From Daphnia pulex (Eukaryota > Arthropoda > Branchiopoda > Diplostraca > Daphniidae): DNA of 64,000 nt. The stretch is from positions 11,794,001 to 11,858,000 of the forward strand of contig NC_060019.1 of NCBI RefSeq assembly GCF_021134715.1, read 5' to 3'. A program made the translations under genes and the position numbers. Under the pieces are notes generated by a model. It searched no databases, had not been told where the DNA came from, and worked only from the letters and a program-made list of their open reading frames with translations. Below, in pieces: positions 61,941 to 64,000 of the stretch (the first letter of the stretch is position 1; each line of letters opens with the position of its first letter).

Positions 61941-64000
61941 TCATTTGTTAGCACTGTTGAAATTGGTCAGTCCTCGAACATAAAGGTTGACTTGCTGCTG
62001 TAACTCGTCGATCCCTTGTGCGAAAGTCGATCCTGGCACGTGACGTAGTCCTTGTAAACCACCGCCTTGGGTACTGACTGGAGTGGAGGCGATTGGTGCC
62101 CTGGACGACGCAGTCGCAGTCCTCGCAACAACGGGAAGTTGTTGGGCTTTGCCGGATACAGTGGCGACCCGATTGACGTTGGCTCGATCTTGATCCAGCA
62201 ACTGGAGCTCCGAATTGACTCTGCCCAGCAAATCTGAGATCACTAGCCGACAATAATCTTCGCTACGCTGTCGCTCGACTTTGTGCTTGGCCATTTTGTC
62301 GTTGACGTATTTCTGGTAGTCGCGGACCCGCCGCTTGAGATGTTTGTACTTGTCGGCCTGATCCTGAATCATTTTCTGATCGTGCAGCCACAATGTTTCC
62401 ATCTTCTGGATGGCACTGTCCAGGCTGGGCAGCAAATCGGCGGCGTTTCGCTGTTGGTTGTTTTTAAGGCACATTTTGATCTTGGACAAGTCCAATTTCC
62501 AATCCAGGGCCGCCTGAGCCGAACGGGTGCTCAATGCCATTTGCGACGTTAGGGGTGTCGACGAGTTGGACTGCAATTCCAGAATCTGTTTCTCGTATTC
62601 AGCGATGATGGAAAGCTTCTCTTCTTCACACTGCTGCCTTAGCCTTGCCTATCAAACATGTTAATGTTTCAGAATAATTTTCTTTTGATTACAAAACTTA
62701 AGATGTATACCATGGCATCTGCGGTGGCTGTGATCAGCGTCCGTTCAGATTGTTGGGTCTCTGATTTATCTGCAGCCGTTAGGGATGCAGCCGTCACTTT
62801 TTCCTGCCACGATTTGATCAGCATTTTCTTCTCGACTTCAAACTTCTCGCGAAGCAAATGTCTCTCCAGTTTGAGTTGCTGCTGGCGCTTCATAACCTCG
62901 TTCTGCAAAACGTCTCGCTCGTGGCGCAAAGCATCCATCGATTCGCGCAAACACTGCAGCTCACCTATAAGAAATAGCATTGACAGATTAAGTTATCGAC
63001 CAATGCTTGGAAGAATAGAGGGTCTTACCTAGGCTCTTCTCCACGTGTACCAGGTCGTCAACCTGTCCCGAAGTTTTCTCTCTCAGCCATTCAAGCCGAG
63101 CGCGGGCCAATTGCTCCTGAATGGCGGTCTGTAATTTGGCATCCCAATTGGCCTCGACCATAGCCTTGTGCTTATTGAGATTTTCATCCAGATTTTTGTT
63201 GATGTCTTCCATTTCTCTGAGTAACTGGTTCTTTTCTTCTTCCAATTCTCTACGGCCTATGCAATGAAGGGAATAATTAAAAACAGAATCCTCAAACCTA
63301 GGAACGAAACATTTGAATACCAGAAATCAGCTGTTGCATGTGATCCTCTAAGGAATCTTTCTCGCGACAAACCGCCAGGTAAAGCTCTTTCACGTTGTCA
63401 AGCTCGGTTCTAAGCTTGCTGTCTTGGTCACTATTAGGGGGAGGAAAAAAATTTACATTTTACATACGTCAACAAAATTTGCGATCAAGGAAAACGAGAA
63501 CTCACTTAGATGGGATTGGTGGTGCTTTGTGCATTGCGCTGAGATCTTTGCTGAGAATCTCCTTATCTTTCTGCAATTGGTAGATTTTTTCTTCCAACTG
63601 CGTTATAGTTTTCTCCGAAGTCTGCAAGCGCTGTTCAAGGCTACTGATGATTCGCTCCGATTGCTTGACATCCCGATGGTCTCTGGCAGATCCTAATCGC
63701 AATTGGGTCATGGAATCGGATAGGGTTTGAGAAATGCGCTCCTTTTTCAGACGCTCAATCTCCTCCTGGGCTTTCGACAACTGATCCAACAAAGTAGCAC
63801 TGGTGAGTGTGTCGCGCTGCTCACGCAGCATTCGTTGTTGATCAAGAGCACGATTGAACTCCTGCAGGTTGGCCGCTCTTTCAGTCAGAGTACGTTCGTG
63901 CATCTCTGTAACGTCGCGAAGCTTTCGCTCAAGAGTTGAAACATTTTCATTCTTGCAATCAAGCTCCGACCGGAGACGGTTCAGTTCGTCTCTCAGAGTT
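61941..64000 (-). CDS. Long coiled-coil protein, probably centrosomal (5' partial)
   Basis: Minus-strand exons 61941-62648, 62711-62964, 63029-63256, 63321-63430 and 63506 to the window end keep one frame to TGA 61943-61941; the start lies beyond 64000. About 600 residues are visible. Nearly all are heptad-rich coiled coil: LRDELNRLRSELDCKNEN, SSLEQRLQTSEKTITQLEEK, ELYLAVCREKDSLE, EEEKNQLLREMEDINKNLDE, NWDAKLQTAIQEQLARARLE and LRHERDVLQNEVMKRQQQLK. The last ~80 residues are Ser/Ala/Thr-rich, then QLQQQVNLYVRGLTNFN-like sequence before the stop. The LYLAVCREKDSLE region and following EWL-containing helix recall Asterless/CEP152, the PLK4 scaffold of centriole duplication. That is a recollection of style, not a verified match. 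Other long coiled-coil proteins remain possible. Confidence 0.7.

Overview
This window is gene-dense animal nuclear DNA. Introns are short (mostly about 55-90 bases with GT-AG ends), spacers are compact, and the proteins are metazoan. The gene set (a Highwire-type PHR ubiquitin ligase, PDS5, kinesin-8, hnRNP A/B, HP1, a CRF-binding protein, a divergent nicotinic receptor subunit and a Commissureless-like protein) points to an arthropod. The intron sizes fit a branchiopod crustacean such as Daphnia; the species is an inference. No bacterial gene, CRISPR array, tRNA, rRNA or full transposon was seen.

Layout. 1-4.2 kb, plus strand: the 3' part of a single-pass membrane protein with a long tyrosine- and proline-rich tail, then a complete leucine-rich-repeat-like membrane protein whose first coding exon is only 25 bases. 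4.7-5.9 kb, plus: snurportin-1. 7.3-10.6 kb, plus: a ten-exon nicotinic-receptor alpha-like subunit. 11.5-31.4 kb, minus: the whole coding region of Highwire/MYCBP2, with an unrelated multi-pass membrane protein gene nested on the plus strand in one intron (14.65-15.48 kb). 32.9-38.0 kb, minus: PDS5. 39.3-40.7 kb, plus: NEIL1. 41.7-45.3 kb, minus: kinesin-8. 47.1-49.1 kb, minus, and 49.8-50.7 kb, plus: an hnRNP A/B gene and an HP1 gene, head to head. 51.5-52.9 kb, plus: a small PY-motif membrane protein resembling Commissureless. 52.9-58.1 kb: mostly noncoding. 58.1-61.3 kb, plus: CRF-binding protein. 61.9-64 kb, minus: the 3' end of a long coiled-coil, probably centrosomal, protein.

The genes are mostly unrelated housekeeping and neural genes, not one pathway. 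Two arrangements stand out. The hnRNP A/B-HP1 head-to-head pair mirrors the vertebrate HNRNPA2B1-CBX3 and HNRNPA1-CBX5 pairs. Snurportin and NEIL1, about 33 kb apart here, are also close neighbours on human 15q24. The most novel coding candidates are the Commissureless-like gene, the nested membrane protein and the receptor subunit with unusual transmembrane segments.

Exon boundaries were read by eye from splice consensus, frame phase and family resemblance. Multi-exon sums were checked to be divisible by three wherever exon lists are given in full.
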